A stretch of 64,000 nucleotides of DNA from Pseudomonas mohnii (GTDB taxonomy: Bacteria; Pseudomonadota; Gammaproteobacteria; Pseudomonadales; Pseudomonadaceae), in assembly GCF_900105115.1 (NCBI RefSeq), contig NZ_FNRV01000001.1, forward strand, positions 2,651,501 to 2,715,500, in the 5' to 3' direction. Below the pieces are notes generated by a model that made no database searches, had not been told where the DNA came from, and was given only the letters and a program-made list of their open reading frames with translations. The translations under genes and the position numbers were made by a program. Below, piece after piece: positions 1 to 8,273 of this stretch; positions within the stretch are counted from its first letter, which is position 1; the number at the start of each line of letters is the position of its first letter.

Positions 1-713
1 GTGATGCTTCGCTGCACGTGGCTGCCGGTGAGTTCGTCGGCTTGATCGGCCCCAACGGCAGCGGCAAGACCAGCCTGTTGCGTTGCGCCTGGCGCTTCAG
101 CAAACCGCAGGGCGGCGAAGTCCGGCTCGAGCATCACAACGTCTGGAAGCAATCCTCACGCTGGTGCGCGCAACGCATCGCCGTGGTCCTGCAGGAATTC
201 CCCGATGCGTTCGGCCTGACCGTGAACGAAGTGGTCGCCATGGGTCGTACGCCCCACAAAGGCCTGTTCGATGGCGACTCCCTCGAAGACCGAAATCTCG
301 CGGCCCAGGCCCTGGAATCAGTCGGCCTCAAGGGCTTCGAGGACCATGCCTTCTCCACCCTCTCCGGCGGTGAAAAACAACGTGTGATCCTCGCCCGGGC
401 CCTGGCCCAGCAGCCGCAATTGCTGATCCTCGACGAGCCAACCAATCACCTCGACCCGCGCTATCAGCTTGAGCTGTTGAGGTTGGTCAAGCGCCTGCAG
501 ATCGGCACGTTGGCCAGCATCCACGACCTCAATCTGGCCGCCGCCTTTTGCGATCGACTGTACGTGATCAATCACGGCCGCATCGTCGCCAGCGGCACGC
601 CCAAAGAAGTCCTCAACGCCGCGCTGTTGCGTAACGTTTTCGGCGTCGAAGCACTGATCGATGAACACCCCTTGCACGGCTACCCACAAATGACCTGGAT
701 AACCCGACCATGA
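1..713 (+). CDS. Metal-chelate ABC transporter ATP-binding protein, 5' end cut by the window
   Basis: ATPase of a FecE/BtuD-type importer for iron-siderophore, haem or cobalamin. The reading frame is open to the window edge: codons before the GTG at 18 continue the usual pre-Walker strand, so the true start lies upstream. Visible motifs are Walker A (GPNGSGKTS), signature (LSGGEKQRV), Walker B (LLILDEPTNHLD) and a switch His (SIHDLNLA). Its stop overlaps the next start by 4 bp, and it is followed by a TroA-type binding protein and a BtuC/FecD-type permease, which together form a complete importer. The substrate cannot be read from the sequence. Confidence 0.93.
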   Translation, partial: DASLHVAAGEFVGLIGPNGSGKTSLLRCAWRFSKPQGGEVRLEHHNVWKQSSRWCAQRIAVVLQEFPDAFGLTVNEVVAMGRTPHKGLFDGDSLEDRNLAAQALESVGLKGFEDHAFSTLSGGEKQRVILARALAQQPQLLILDEPTNHLDPRYQLELLRLVKRLQIGTLASIHDLNLAAAFCDRLYVINHGRIVASGTPKEVLNAALLRNVFGVEALIDEHPLHGYPQMTWITRP

Positions 714-1669
714 TTTTGCGCTCCCTGCTGCGCCGCAGTTTCACCCTCGTTTTACTGCTGGGCAGCGCCCACGCCTTGGCCGAGGCCACGCACTACCCGT
801 TGACCATTCAGAGCTGCAACCGCGAGGTGACCTTCCAGCAGGCGCCAAAACACGCGGTCAGCCATGACATCAACATGACCCAGATGATGCTCGCCCTCGG
901 CCTCAAGCCACAGATGGCCGGGTACAGCGGTGTGTCCGGCTGGAAGGCGGTAACGCCTGACATGCAGACCCTTCTTGATGGCTTGCCGGAACTGGCGGCG
1001 AAGTACCCGTCGGTGGAAACCCTGCTCAATGCCAACGTCGATTTCTTCTTCGCCGGCTGGGACTACGGCATGCGCGTGGGCGGCGACCTCACGCCGCAAA
1101 CGCTGCAGCCATTGGGCATCAATGTCTATGAGCTGACCGAGTCCTGCGCCTTCGTGATGAAGCGCCCGCCGGCCACGCTGGAGGACACCTACAACGACCT
1201 GCGCAACCTCGGCAAAATCTTCGACGTGCAGGATCGCGCCAACGCCTTGATCGGCGCCATGCAGGCGCAAGTCGCCGAGATCCGCCAGGGTCTGCCCGCC
1301 GAAAAACCACGCGTGTTCCTCTACGACAGCGGTGAAGACCGGGCCATGACCTCGGGCCGCCTCGGTATGCCGCAAGCCCTGATCGACGCCGCTGGCGGGC
1401 GAAATGTGCTCGACGATGTCGAGGCAAGCTGGACACGGGTCAACTGGGAGAACGTGGTCGAACGCAATCCCCAGGTGATCGTGATCGTCGACTACAGCGA
1501 GATCACCGCCGATCAAAAGATCCGGTTTCTGCTCAACAACAAAGCCCTGCAATCGGTGGACGCGATCAAGCACCAGCGCTTCATCGTCATTCCTTACGTG
1601 CAGGCCACGCCGGGAATCGATAACGTGCTGGCCGTCGCCACCCTGGCCAAGGGTTTTCACGGCGAATGA
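710..1669 (+). CDS. Periplasmic metal-chelate-binding protein of ABC importer (TroA/FecB superfamily)
   Basis: A 319-aa substrate-binding protein with an N-terminal signal peptide (hydrophobic LVLLLGSAHALA, cleavage after about residue 25). The mature part has the two-lobed TroA layout. The N lobe has the AVSHDINMTQMMLALGL segment, and the C lobe the typical RLGMPQALIDAAGG and VVERNPQVIVI segments. It overlaps both neighbours by 4 bp (ATGA), so it is translationally coupled between the ATPase and the permease. Family knowledge supports Fe3+-siderophore, haem or corrinoid binding; which one is not resolved. No Fur box can be judged because the operon start is outside the window. Confidence 0.88.
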   Translation: MILRSLLRRSFTLVLLLGSAHALAEATHYPLTIQSCNREVTFQQAPKHAVSHDINMTQMMLALGLKPQMAGYSGVSGWKAVTPDMQTLLDGLPELAAKYPSVETLLNANVDFFFAGWDYGMRVGGDLTPQTLQPLGINVYELTESCAFVMKRPPATLEDTYNDLRNLGKIFDVQDRANALIGAMQAQVAEIRQGLPAEKPRVFLYDSGEDRAMTSGRLGMPQALIDAAGGRNVLDDVEASWTRVNWENVVERNPQVIVIVDYSEITADQKIRFLLNNKALQSVDAIKHQRFIVIPYVQATPGIDNVLAVATLAKGFHGE

Positions 1670-2676
1670 TTAACCGTCACTACCCTTGGTTGCTGATCGC
1701 GCTCGGCACGCTGTTGCTGGTGTCGGCTGTGGTGTCACTGGGTTTCGGCCCGGCGCGGGTGCCGCTGGACGTCGTCTGGCGGATTCTGCTGCACAAGCTC
1801 TGCGGCCTCGGCGTACCCGACTGGAGCACCGGGCAGGAACACATCGTCTGGCTGATTCGCGTGCCACGGATGTTGCTCGGTGCACTGGTCGGTGCCGGGC
1901 TGGCGTTGATCGGCGCGGTGCTGCAAGCGGTGACGCGCAATCCGCTGGCCGACCCCCACCTGCTCGGCGTGACCTCGGGCGCCACCCTGGGAGCGGTGAT
2001 CGTGGTGTTGCATGTGGGTGAAATCGTCGGCCTGCTGACGTTGCCCATCGCGGCGTTTATCGGCGCCTTGTCGAGCATGCTGCTGGTGCTGATGATCGCC
2101 AACCGCAACGGTCGGCTGGACAGCGATCGCCTGCTGCTGTGTGGCGTCGCGGTGTCATTCGTGATGATGGCGATGGCCAATCTGCTGCTGTTCATGGGCG
2201 ATCACCGCGCCAGTTCGGCGGTGATGTTCTGGATGCTCGGCGGGCTCGGCCTGGCGCGCTGGGAATTGCTCGCGGTGCCGGCTGCCAGCGTTCTGCTGGG
2301 GCTGCTGTTGCTGCTCGGCATGGCTCGCCCGTTGAACGCGTTGATGGCCGGTGAACAAACCGCCGTGACGCTGGGGCTGAATGCACGAACGATCCGGCTA
2401 CGGGTGTTCGTGATTGCCTCGCTGATGACCGGGGTGCTGGTGTCGATCAGTGGGTCCATCGGCTTTGTCGGGTTGATGGTGCCGCACATTGCGCGGCGTT
2501 TGGTCGGGGCGGAGCATCGGCGATTGCTGCCGGTGTGCGTGTTGCTTGGCAGCGTGTTTCTGGTCTGGGTCGATGTCGCCGCCCGTACCCTCATTGCCCC
2601 GGAAGACCTGCCCATTGGCGTCGCCACTGCGGCCATCGGCGGGCTGTTCTTCATCGGCCTCATGCGCCGCCGCTGA
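1666..2676 (+). CDS. FecCD/BtuC-family iron/cobalamin ABC transporter permease
   Basis: A 336-aa integral inner-membrane protein with about nine to ten hydrophobic helices, the usual FecCD length. Diagnostic segments are the N-terminal RVPRMLLGALVGAGLALIG stretch, the NPLADPHLLGV loop and the C-terminal GFVGLMVPHIARRLVG motif, which contacts the ATPase. It overlaps the binding-protein stop by 4 bp. The order ATPase, binding protein, permease is less common than binding protein first. It presumably forms a homodimeric channel with two copies of the ATPase encoded at the window start. Confidence 0.92.
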   Translation: MINRHYPWLLIALGTLLLVSAVVSLGFGPARVPLDVVWRILLHKLCGLGVPDWSTGQEHIVWLIRVPRMLLGALVGAGLALIGAVLQAVTRNPLADPHLLGVTSGATLGAVIVVLHVGEIVGLLTLPIAAFIGALSSMLLVLMIANRNGRLDSDRLLLCGVAVSFVMMAMANLLLFMGDHRASSAVMFWMLGGLGLARWELLAVPAASVLLGLLLLLGMARPLNALMAGEQTAVTLGLNARTIRLRVFVIASLMTGVLVSISGSIGFVGLMVPHIARRLVGAEHRRLLPVCVLLGSVFLVWVDVAARTLIAPEDLPIGVATAAIGGLFFIGLMRRR

Positions 2677-2749
2677 TCCCTGTAGGCTCATTCCACCAGG
2701 ACTCAACATTCCTTACACTGCGCATCTCACGACCCTCAGGATGAGCCTC

Positions 2750-3049
2750 ATGTTGAAATCTGTTTTCCTGTCGTTGCTGGTATTCGGCGCCAGCGCCGCA
2801 TGGGCCGATACCACCGTCGATGTCTCGAAGATCTACGGCAAGATCCAGTTCGTCGACAGCTTCCCGGACTACAAGGTGCAGGTGGTGGACTCCTTTCCCG
2901 ACCTGAAGGTGCAGCAGGTCGACTCGTTCCCGGACTCGCCAGGCAAGTGGAAAACCGTCGACAGCTTCCCGGATTACAAAATCCAGATCGTCGATTCCTT
3001 CCCCGATTTCAAGATCCAATACGTCGACTCATTTCCCGGCCCCAACTGA
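2750..3049 (+). CDS. Small secreted VDSFPD-repeat protein
   Basis: A 99-aa protein with a signal peptide (MLKSVFLSLLVFGASAAWA, cut about residue 20). The start at 2750 is preferred because AGGA lies 8 bp upstream; the in-frame ATG at 2741 abuts that AGGA. The mature part is almost entirely six VDSFPD/VDSFPG hexapeptides joined by short K-x-Q beta-like linkers, with a roughly 10-residue period and one wider spacer (SPGKWK) between repeats 3 and 4. Such alternating short strands fit a small all-beta fold. From memory the pattern resembles DUF6150/'septoil knot' proteins, but this is only a resemblance. It stands alone between an iron transporter and the urea operon. Function unknown. Confidence 0.85.
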   Translation: MLKSVFLSLLVFGASAAWADTTVDVSKIYGKIQFVDSFPDYKVQVVDSFPDLKVQQVDSFPDSPGKWKTVDSFPDYKIQIVDSFPDFKIQYVDSFPGPN

Positions 3050-3081
3050 AGCTTTCTGCATCACCGCTGCCGCCACGCGGC

Positions 3082-3098
3082 AGCACCACAATGACGCA
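3082..3098 (+). promoter_or_regulatory. Candidate NtrC site upstream of urtA
   Basis: The 17-mer AGCACCACAATGACGCA matches the enteric NtrC pattern TGCACCA-N3-TGGTGCA at 11 of 14 defined positions. It sits about 100 bp upstream of the -24 element, a normal enhancer distance. An 8-bp inverted repeat, CGCACCAC (3105-3112) and GTGGTGCG (3133-3140), gives two further half-sites closer to the promoter. Confidence 0.5.
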
Positions 3099-3193
3099 TC
3101 CCTTCGCACCACCGCCCCGCCCTCGTCCCTTCGTGGTGCGCCGCCACCGCACGCGAGCGCACTAAAACGACATTTCCCTGCCTTTTGCCGACC

Positions 3194-3210
3194 GGGCACA
3201 GCCCTTGCTA
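3194..3210 (+). promoter_or_regulatory. Sigma-54 (RpoN) promoter of the urt-ure operon
   Basis: GGGCAC-N5-TTGCTA matches the -24/-12 consensus TGGCAC-N5-TTGCW with one mismatch, at the first position. It lies about 65 bp upstream of the urtA start. No competing -35/-10 pair is obvious. Sigma-54 control fits a urea-scavenging operon used under nitrogen limitation. Confidence 0.75.
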
Positions 3211-3273
3211 AAGACCCTTCAGTAGTCCGCATCTGCCAACCAGAAAAATTCATAAGTTCATGGAGATCGCACA

Positions 3274-4539
3274 ATGAAGCGTCGTAGCTTGATCAAGGCT
3301 TTCACACTCTCGGCATCGATTGCCGCGATGGGCATGACCTGGACCGTCCAGGCCGCCGAGACCATCAAGGTGGGCATTTTGCATTCGTTGTCCGGGACCA
3401 TGGCGATCTCCGAAACATCGCTCAAAGACATGGCGCTGATGACCATCGACGAAATCAACGCCAAGGGTGGCGTGAACGGCAAGATGCTGGAGCCGGTAGT
3501 GGTCGACCCGGCATCGAACTGGCCACTGTTCGCCGAGAAAGGCCGCCAGTTGCTGACCCAGGACAAGGTCGCCGTGGTGTTCGGCTGCTGGACGTCGGTG
3601 TCGCGTAAATCGGTATTGCCGGTGTTCGAAGAACTCAACGGCCTGCTGTTCTACCCGGTGCAGTACGAGGGCGAAGAGATGTCGCCGAACGTGTTCTACA
3701 CCGGCGCAGCGCCAAACCAGCAAGCGATCCCCGCAGTCGAATACCTGATGAGTGAAGAAGGCGGCAGCGCCAAGCGTTACTTCCTGCTCGGCACCGACTA
3801 CGTCTACCCACGCACCACCAACAAAATCCTGCGCTCGTTCCTGCATTCCAAAGGCGTGGCAGACAAGGACATCGAAGAGGTCTACACCCCGTTCGGTCAC
3901 AGCGATTACCAGACCATCGTCGCCAACATCAAGAAATTCTCCGCCGGCGGCAAGACCGCCGTCATCTCCACCGTCAACGGCGACTCCAACGTGCCGTTCT
4001 ATAAAGAACTGGCCAACCAGGGCCTGAAAGCCACCGACGTACCGGTCGTGGCGTTCTCGGTGGGCGAAGAAGAACTGCGCGGCATCGACACCAAACCGTT
4101 GGTGGGCAACCTCGCGGCGTGGAACTACTTCGAATCGGTGGAGAACCCGGTGAACAAGAAGTTCGTCGCTGACTGGAAAGCCTACGCCAAGAAACACAAC
4201 CTGCCGGGCGCCGACAAAGCGGTGACCAACGACCCGATGGAAGCCACTTATGTCGGCATCCACATGTGGGCCCAGGCCGCAGAAAAAGCCAAGTCCACCG
4301 ACGTCGACAAAGTCCGCGAAGCCCTCGCCGGCCAGACTTTCGCTGCGCCGTCCGGCTACACCCTGACCATGGACAAGACCAACCACCACCTGCACAAGCC
4401 GGTCATGATCGGCGAGATCCAGGGTGATGGTCAGTTCAACGTGGTCTGGCAGACCGAAGGCCCGATCCGCGCCCAACCGTGGAGCCCGTTCATTCCGGGC
4501 AACGACAAGAAGCCGGACTATGCGGTGAAGAGCAACTAA
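3274..4539 (+). CDS. urtA: Urea ABC transporter, periplasmic urea-binding protein
   Basis: A 421-aa type 1 periplasmic binding protein (Peripla_BP_5/amide-binding). The N terminus MKRRSLIKAF followed by a hydrophobic stretch and AxA cleavage near residue 28 could be a Tat or Sec signal. The mature start TIKVGILHSLSGTMAISE and the segments NGKMLEPVVVDPASNWP and FGCWTSVSRKSVLPVFE are typical of UrtA/FmdD proteins. It begins the urtABCDE cluster directly before urease genes, so urea is the probable ligand. A REP doublet lies between it and urtB, which may allow more binding protein than membrane subunits to be made. Confidence 0.96.
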   Translation: MKRRSLIKAFTLSASIAAMGMTWTVQAAETIKVGILHSLSGTMAISETSLKDMALMTIDEINAKGGVNGKMLEPVVVDPASNWPLFAEKGRQLLTQDKVAVVFGCWTSVSRKSVLPVFEELNGLLFYPVQYEGEEMSPNVFYTGAAPNQQAIPAVEYLMSEEGGSAKRYFLLGTDYVYPRTTNKILRSFLHSKGVADKDIEEVYTPFGHSDYQTIVANIKKFSAGGKTAVISTVNGDSNVPFYKELANQGLKATDVPVVAFSVGEEELRGIDTKPLVGNLAAWNYFESVENPVNKKFVADWKAYAKKHNLPGADKAVTNDPMEATYVGIHMWAQAAEKAKSTDVDKVREALAGQTFAAPSGYTLTMDKTNHHLHKPVMIGEIQGDGQFNVVWQTEGPIRAQPWSPFIPGNDKKPDYAVKSN

Positions 4540-4590
4540 GCCACTGGAGGTCGGGCCCGGGCATGGCGTTCGGGCCCGACACAAATCCCT

Positions 4591-4678
4591 GTGGGAGCGA
4601 GCCTGCTCGCGATGACGGCAGCACATTCAAGATCTCTGTGACTGACCCATCGCTATCGCGAGCAGGTTCGCTCCCACA
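4591..4678. repeat. REP doublet (REPIN) between urtA and urtB
   Basis: Two inverted copies of the Pseudomonas REP palindrome (GTGGGAGCGAGCCTGCTCGC and its near reverse complement) are separated by about 50 bp. Each copy is itself a hairpin, and the pair can form a long stem. An ATG at 4679 right after it opens a longer reading frame for urtB but lacks a Shine-Dalgarno. Confidence 0.9.
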
Positions 4679-4702
4679 ATGTCCGCGTCAAGGCGACTCT
4701 CT

Positions 4703-6205
4703 ATGTCCACGGCCCTTTACCGCCTCATCCTCGCCATCGCACTCTTGCTGCCAATGGCTACCTACGCCGGCGACGCCGAAGACTTCGTCGCCGCCAATCC
4801 CGTGCAGCAGGCCAAACTGCTGGAAGCCTGGGCCGCGCAGCCCGATCCGGCGCGCATCGAACTGATCAACGCCCTGCAACAAGGTGAGTTGAGCATCGAC
4901 GGCCAGCCGAAAACCCTGCGCCTGAACAACCGCCTGCGGGGTCTGATCGACACCGCGCTGGCCAGCCATCAACTGCTCGCCGCCGACGCCAAAATCCGTC
5001 TCGGTGCCGCGCAGCAATTGCAGAAAAGTGCCAAACCCGCGCAACTGAAATTCCTCGACCAGCAACTGGCTGGCGAAAAGGACGAAACCGTTCACGCCGC
5101 CCTCAGCCTGGCCCTGGCCAATCTGCAATTGGTCGACAGCGACCCGGCCGTGCGCCTCGCCGCGGTGCGACTGCTGGGCGAAACCGGCGACCCGCTGGCC
5201 CGCACCCGCCTCGAAAGTCTGCTGGAACCGGGCGTCGAAACTGATGCCGGCGTGCGCACCGCCGCCGAAACCAGCCTGGCTCAAGTCAAACGCAAACTGC
5301 TGGTCGGCGAGTTGCTCGGCCAGGCCTTCAGCGGCATGTCACTGGGCTCGATCCTGTTGTTGGCGGCGCTTGGCCTGGCGATTACCTTCGGCCTGCTCGG
5401 CGTGATCAACATGGCCCACGGCGAAATGCTGATGCTCGGCGCCTACTCGACCTACGTGGTGCAGTTGATGTTCCAGCGCTTTGCCCCGCAGGCCATCGAG
5501 TTCTATCCGCTGATCGCCTTGCCGGTGGCGTTTTTCGTCACGGCGGCCATCGGCATGGCCCTGGAACGCACGGTGATTCGTCACCTCTATGGCCGCCCGC
5601 TGGAAACCCTGCTCGCCACCTGGGGCATCAGCCTGATGCTGATTCAGCTTGTTCGATTGGTGTTCGGCGCGCAGAACGTCGAAGTGGCCAACCCGGCCTG
5701 GCTGTCGGGCGGGATTCAAGTGCTGCCCAATCTGGTGCTGCCGTACAGCCGCATCGTCATCATCGCCTTCGCGCTGTTTGTGGTGGTGCTGACCTGGCTG
5801 CTGCTGAACAAGACCCGCCTGGGCCTGAACGTGCGCGCCGTCACCCAGAACCGCAACATGGCCGCCTGCTGCGGCGTGCCCACCGGGCGCGTGGACATGC
5901 TCGCCTTTGGCCTCGGCTCGGGCATCGCCGGCCTCGGTGGCGTGGCCCTGAGCCAGATCGGCAACGTCGGCCCGGACCTGGGCCAGAGCTACATCATCGA
6001 TTCGTTCCTGGTGGTGGTGCTCGGTGGCGTCGGGCAATTGGCCGGTAGCGTGCTGGCGGCCTTCGGCCTGGGCATTGCCAACAAGATTCTCGAACCGCAA
6101 ATCGGTGCCGTGCTCGGCAAGATCCTCATCCTCGCGCTGATCATTCTGTTCATCCAGAAACGTCCGCAAGGCCTCTTCGCACTGAAAGGACGGGTGATCG
6201 ACTGA
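4703..6205 (+). CDS. urtB: Urea ABC transporter permease UrtB
   Basis: A 500-aa LivH-type permease with the long extracytoplasmic N-terminal region found in UrtB. Residues 1-24 look like a signal or membrane anchor. About residues 25-200 are soluble and alpha-helical, with HEAT-like wording (DPAVRLAAVRLLGETGD). The remainder carries eight or so membrane helices, including the LLGVINMAHGEMLMLGAYSTY signature of LIV permeases. The start at 4703 is chosen because AAGG lies 9 bp upstream and it gives a good signal sequence. Its stop overlaps the urtC start (TGATG). Confidence 0.95.
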   Translation: MSTALYRLILAIALLLPMATYAGDAEDFVAANPVQQAKLLEAWAAQPDPARIELINALQQGELSIDGQPKTLRLNNRLRGLIDTALASHQLLAADAKIRLGAAQQLQKSAKPAQLKFLDQQLAGEKDETVHAALSLALANLQLVDSDPAVRLAAVRLLGETGDPLARTRLESLLEPGVETDAGVRTAAETSLAQVKRKLLVGELLGQAFSGMSLGSILLLAALGLAITFGLLGVINMAHGEMLMLGAYSTYVVQLMFQRFAPQAIEFYPLIALPVAFFVTAAIGMALERTVIRHLYGRPLETLLATWGISLMLIQLVRLVFGAQNVEVANPAWLSGGIQVLPNLVLPYSRIVIIAFALFVVVLTWLLLNKTRLGLNVRAVTQNRNMAACCGVPTGRVDMLAFGLGSGIAGLGGVALSQIGNVGPDLGQSYIIDSFLVVVLGGVGQLAGSVLAAFGLGIANKILEPQIGAVLGKILILALIILFIQKRPQGLFALKGRVID

Positions 6206-7284
6206 TGAACCAGCCCCTGCTCGTTACCGCAACACAAAAAGCCGGCCCCAAAGTCACGATTGCCGTGGGTGCAGTCATCCTGATCCTGCTGCTGGCGTTG
6301 CCGTTGCTGTCGCTGTTATCGGCGGACAGCGCCTTTCACGTTTCGGCCTACACGCTGACGCTGGTGGGTAAAATCCTGTGCTACGCCATCGTCGCCCTGG
6401 CGCTGGATCTGGTCTGGGGCTATGCCGGATTGCTGTCCCTCGGCCACGGTTTGTTCTTCGCCCTGGGCGGCTATGCGATGGGCATGTACCTGATGCGCCA
6501 GGCTTCGGGCGATGGCCTGCCGGCGTTCATGACCTTCCTGTCATGGACCGAACTGCCCTGGTTCTGGACCGGCACCAGCAGCTTTCTCTGGACCTTGTGC
6601 CTGGTGGTGCTGGCGCCAGGGTTGCTGGCGCTGGTGTTCGGTTTCTTCGCCTTCCGTTCGCGGATCAAGGGCGTGTATTTCTCGATCATGACCCAGGCCC
6701 TGACCTTCGCCGGCATGCTGTTGTTCTTTCGCAACGAAACCGGGTTTGGCGGCAACAACGGCTTTACCAACTTCCGCACGATCCTCGGCTTTGGCATCAC
6801 CGAACCGGGTACCCGCGCCGTGCTGTTTTTCGCCACGGTGCTGTTGCTGGTGGCGAGCCTGTTCATTGGCTGGCGCCTGGCGCAAAGCAAGTTCGGGCGG
6901 GTGCTGACCGCGCTGCGCGATGCGGAAAACCGCCTGATGTTCTGCGGCTACGACCCGCGCGGCTTCAAGCTGTTCGTGTGGGTGCTCAGCGCGGTGTTGT
7001 GTGGCCTCGCGGGTGCGCTGTACGTGCCACAGGTCGGCATCATCAACCCCAGTGAAATGTCGCCGACCAACTCCATCGAAGCGGCAGTCTGGGTGGCACT
7101 GGGCGGTCGCGGCACGCTGATCGGCCCGCTGCTCGGTGCCGGTGTGGTCAACGGCATGAAGAGCTGGTTCACCGTGGCGTTCCCTGAGTACTGGCTGTTC
7201 TTCCTCGGCGCGCTGTTCATCGTCGTGACCCTGTACCTGCCCAAGGGCGTGATCGGTTTGCTGAAGAAGAACGGCGAACAATGA
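6205..7284 (+). CDS. urtC: Urea ABC transporter permease UrtC
   Basis: A 359-aa LivM-type inner-membrane permease. The hallmark LDLVWGYAGLLSLGHGLFFALGG appears near residue 65, and the C-terminal SIEAAVWVALGGRGTLIGPLLGA coupling segment near residue 290. It is coupled to urtB by a TGATG overlap and followed by urtD after 10 bp. UrtB and UrtC form the heterodimeric channel for urea. Confidence 0.95.
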   Translation: MNQPLLVTATQKAGPKVTIAVGAVILILLLALPLLSLLSADSAFHVSAYTLTLVGKILCYAIVALALDLVWGYAGLLSLGHGLFFALGGYAMGMYLMRQASGDGLPAFMTFLSWTELPWFWTGTSSFLWTLCLVVLAPGLLALVFGFFAFRSRIKGVYFSIMTQALTFAGMLLFFRNETGFGGNNGFTNFRTILGFGITEPGTRAVLFFATVLLLVASLFIGWRLAQSKFGRVLTALRDAENRLMFCGYDPRGFKLFVWVLSAVLCGLAGALYVPQVGIINPSEMSPTNSIEAAVWVALGGRGTLIGPLLGAGVVNGMKSWFTVAFPEYWLFFLGALFIVVTLYLPKGVIGLLKKNGEQ

Positions 7285-7294
7285 GGATTGTAAA

Positions 7295-8164
7295 ATGAGA
7301 ACCACTGCGACGGCTGAATTCATGCTCGAACCGGCGTTTTTCCCCGTGGAGCCCAACAAGGACGCCGGCACCAGCCGCGATACGATCGGCCTCGGCCAGC
7401 GCGCCGGCAAAGGCCTGAACACTCGGCACGGCACCATCCTGACCCTGGAAGACATCAGCGTCAGCTTCGACGGCTTCCGCGCACTGAACAACCTGAACCT
7501 GTACATCGGCGTCGGCGAGTTGCGCTGCATCATCGGCCCCAACGGCGCGGGCAAGACCACGTTGATGGACGTGATCACCGGCAAGACCCGCCCCAGCCAC
7601 GGCAATGCCTGGTTCGGCGAAACCCTGGACCTGACGCAGATGAGTGAAGTGCAGATCGCCCAAGCCGGCATTGGTCGCAAGTTCCAGAAGCCCACGGTGT
7701 TCGAGGCGCTGAGCGTGTTCGAGAACCTGGAACTGGCGCAGAAAACCGACAAGTCGGTATGGGCCAGCCTGCGGGCACGGCTCAGCGGCGAGCAGAAGGA
7801 TCGCATCGCCGAAGTGCTCGACACCATCCGCCTGACCCCTTCGGTCAATCGCCCCGCCGGGTTGCTCTCTCACGGCCAGAAGCAGTTCCTGGAAATCGGC
7901 ATGTTGCTGATGCAGGACCCGCAACTGCTGTTGCTCGACGAACCGGTGGCCGGCATGACCGACGCCGAAACCGAATTCACCGCCGAGCTGTTCAAGCGCC
8001 TGGCCGGCAAGCATTCGCTGATGGTGGTGGAACACGACATGGGCTTCGTCGGCTCGATTGCCGACCACGTCACCGTGTTGCACCAGGGCAGCGTACTGGC
8101 CGAAGGGTCGCTGGAGCAGGTGCAGGCCGATGAGCGAGTTATTGAGGTTTATTTGGGTCGGTGA
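7295..8164 (+). CDS. urtD: Urea ABC transporter ATP-binding protein UrtD
   Basis: A 289-aa LivG-type ATPase. GAGGA 8 bp upstream supports the start at 7295. It has an N-terminal extension of about 45 residues before the ABC core, then Walker A (GPNGAGKTT), a variant signature (LSHGQKQFLEIG), Walker B (LLLLDEPVAGMT) and switch His (VVEHDMGFV). The LSHGQ signature in place of LSGGQ is usual for UrtD. A repeat with a terminator-like hairpin separates it from urtE. Confidence 0.94.
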   Translation: MRTTATAEFMLEPAFFPVEPNKDAGTSRDTIGLGQRAGKGLNTRHGTILTLEDISVSFDGFRALNNLNLYIGVGELRCIIGPNGAGKTTLMDVITGKTRPSHGNAWFGETLDLTQMSEVQIAQAGIGRKFQKPTVFEALSVFENLELAQKTDKSVWASLRARLSGEQKDRIAEVLDTIRLTPSVNRPAGLLSHGQKQFLEIGMLLMQDPQLLLLDEPVAGMTDAETEFTAELFKRLAGKHSLMVVEHDMGFVGSIADHVTVLHQGSVLAEGSLEQVQADERVIEVYLGR

Positions 8165-8170
8165 ATCGGC

Positions 8171-8253
8171 CAGCTACAAGCTTTCAGCTACAAGCGGCAA
8201 GTTACGAGCGAAAAGCCGTCCGGCTTTTTCTTGCAGCTTGTAGCTTGCCGCTG
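8171..8253. repeat. AGCTACAAGC palindromic repeat with terminator-like core
   Basis: The flanks hold CAGCTACAAGC copies on the left (8171, 8185) and the inverted GCTTGTAGCT on the right (8236-8245). The centre, 8211-8228, is AAAAGCCG-TC-CGGCTTTT followed by more T, which resembles an intrinsic terminator. It belongs to a different repeat family from the GAGCGAGC REPs. It lies inside the operon, between urtD and urtE, and may attenuate read-through. Confidence 0.75.
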
Positions 8254-8273
8254 ACAACTGCCCGGAGGGCCCT

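Noticed and set aside
4679..4702. Upstream ATG for urtB at 4679
   Set aside because: It is formed at the edge of a REP unit, has no Shine-Dalgarno and spoils the signal sequence; 4703 is better.
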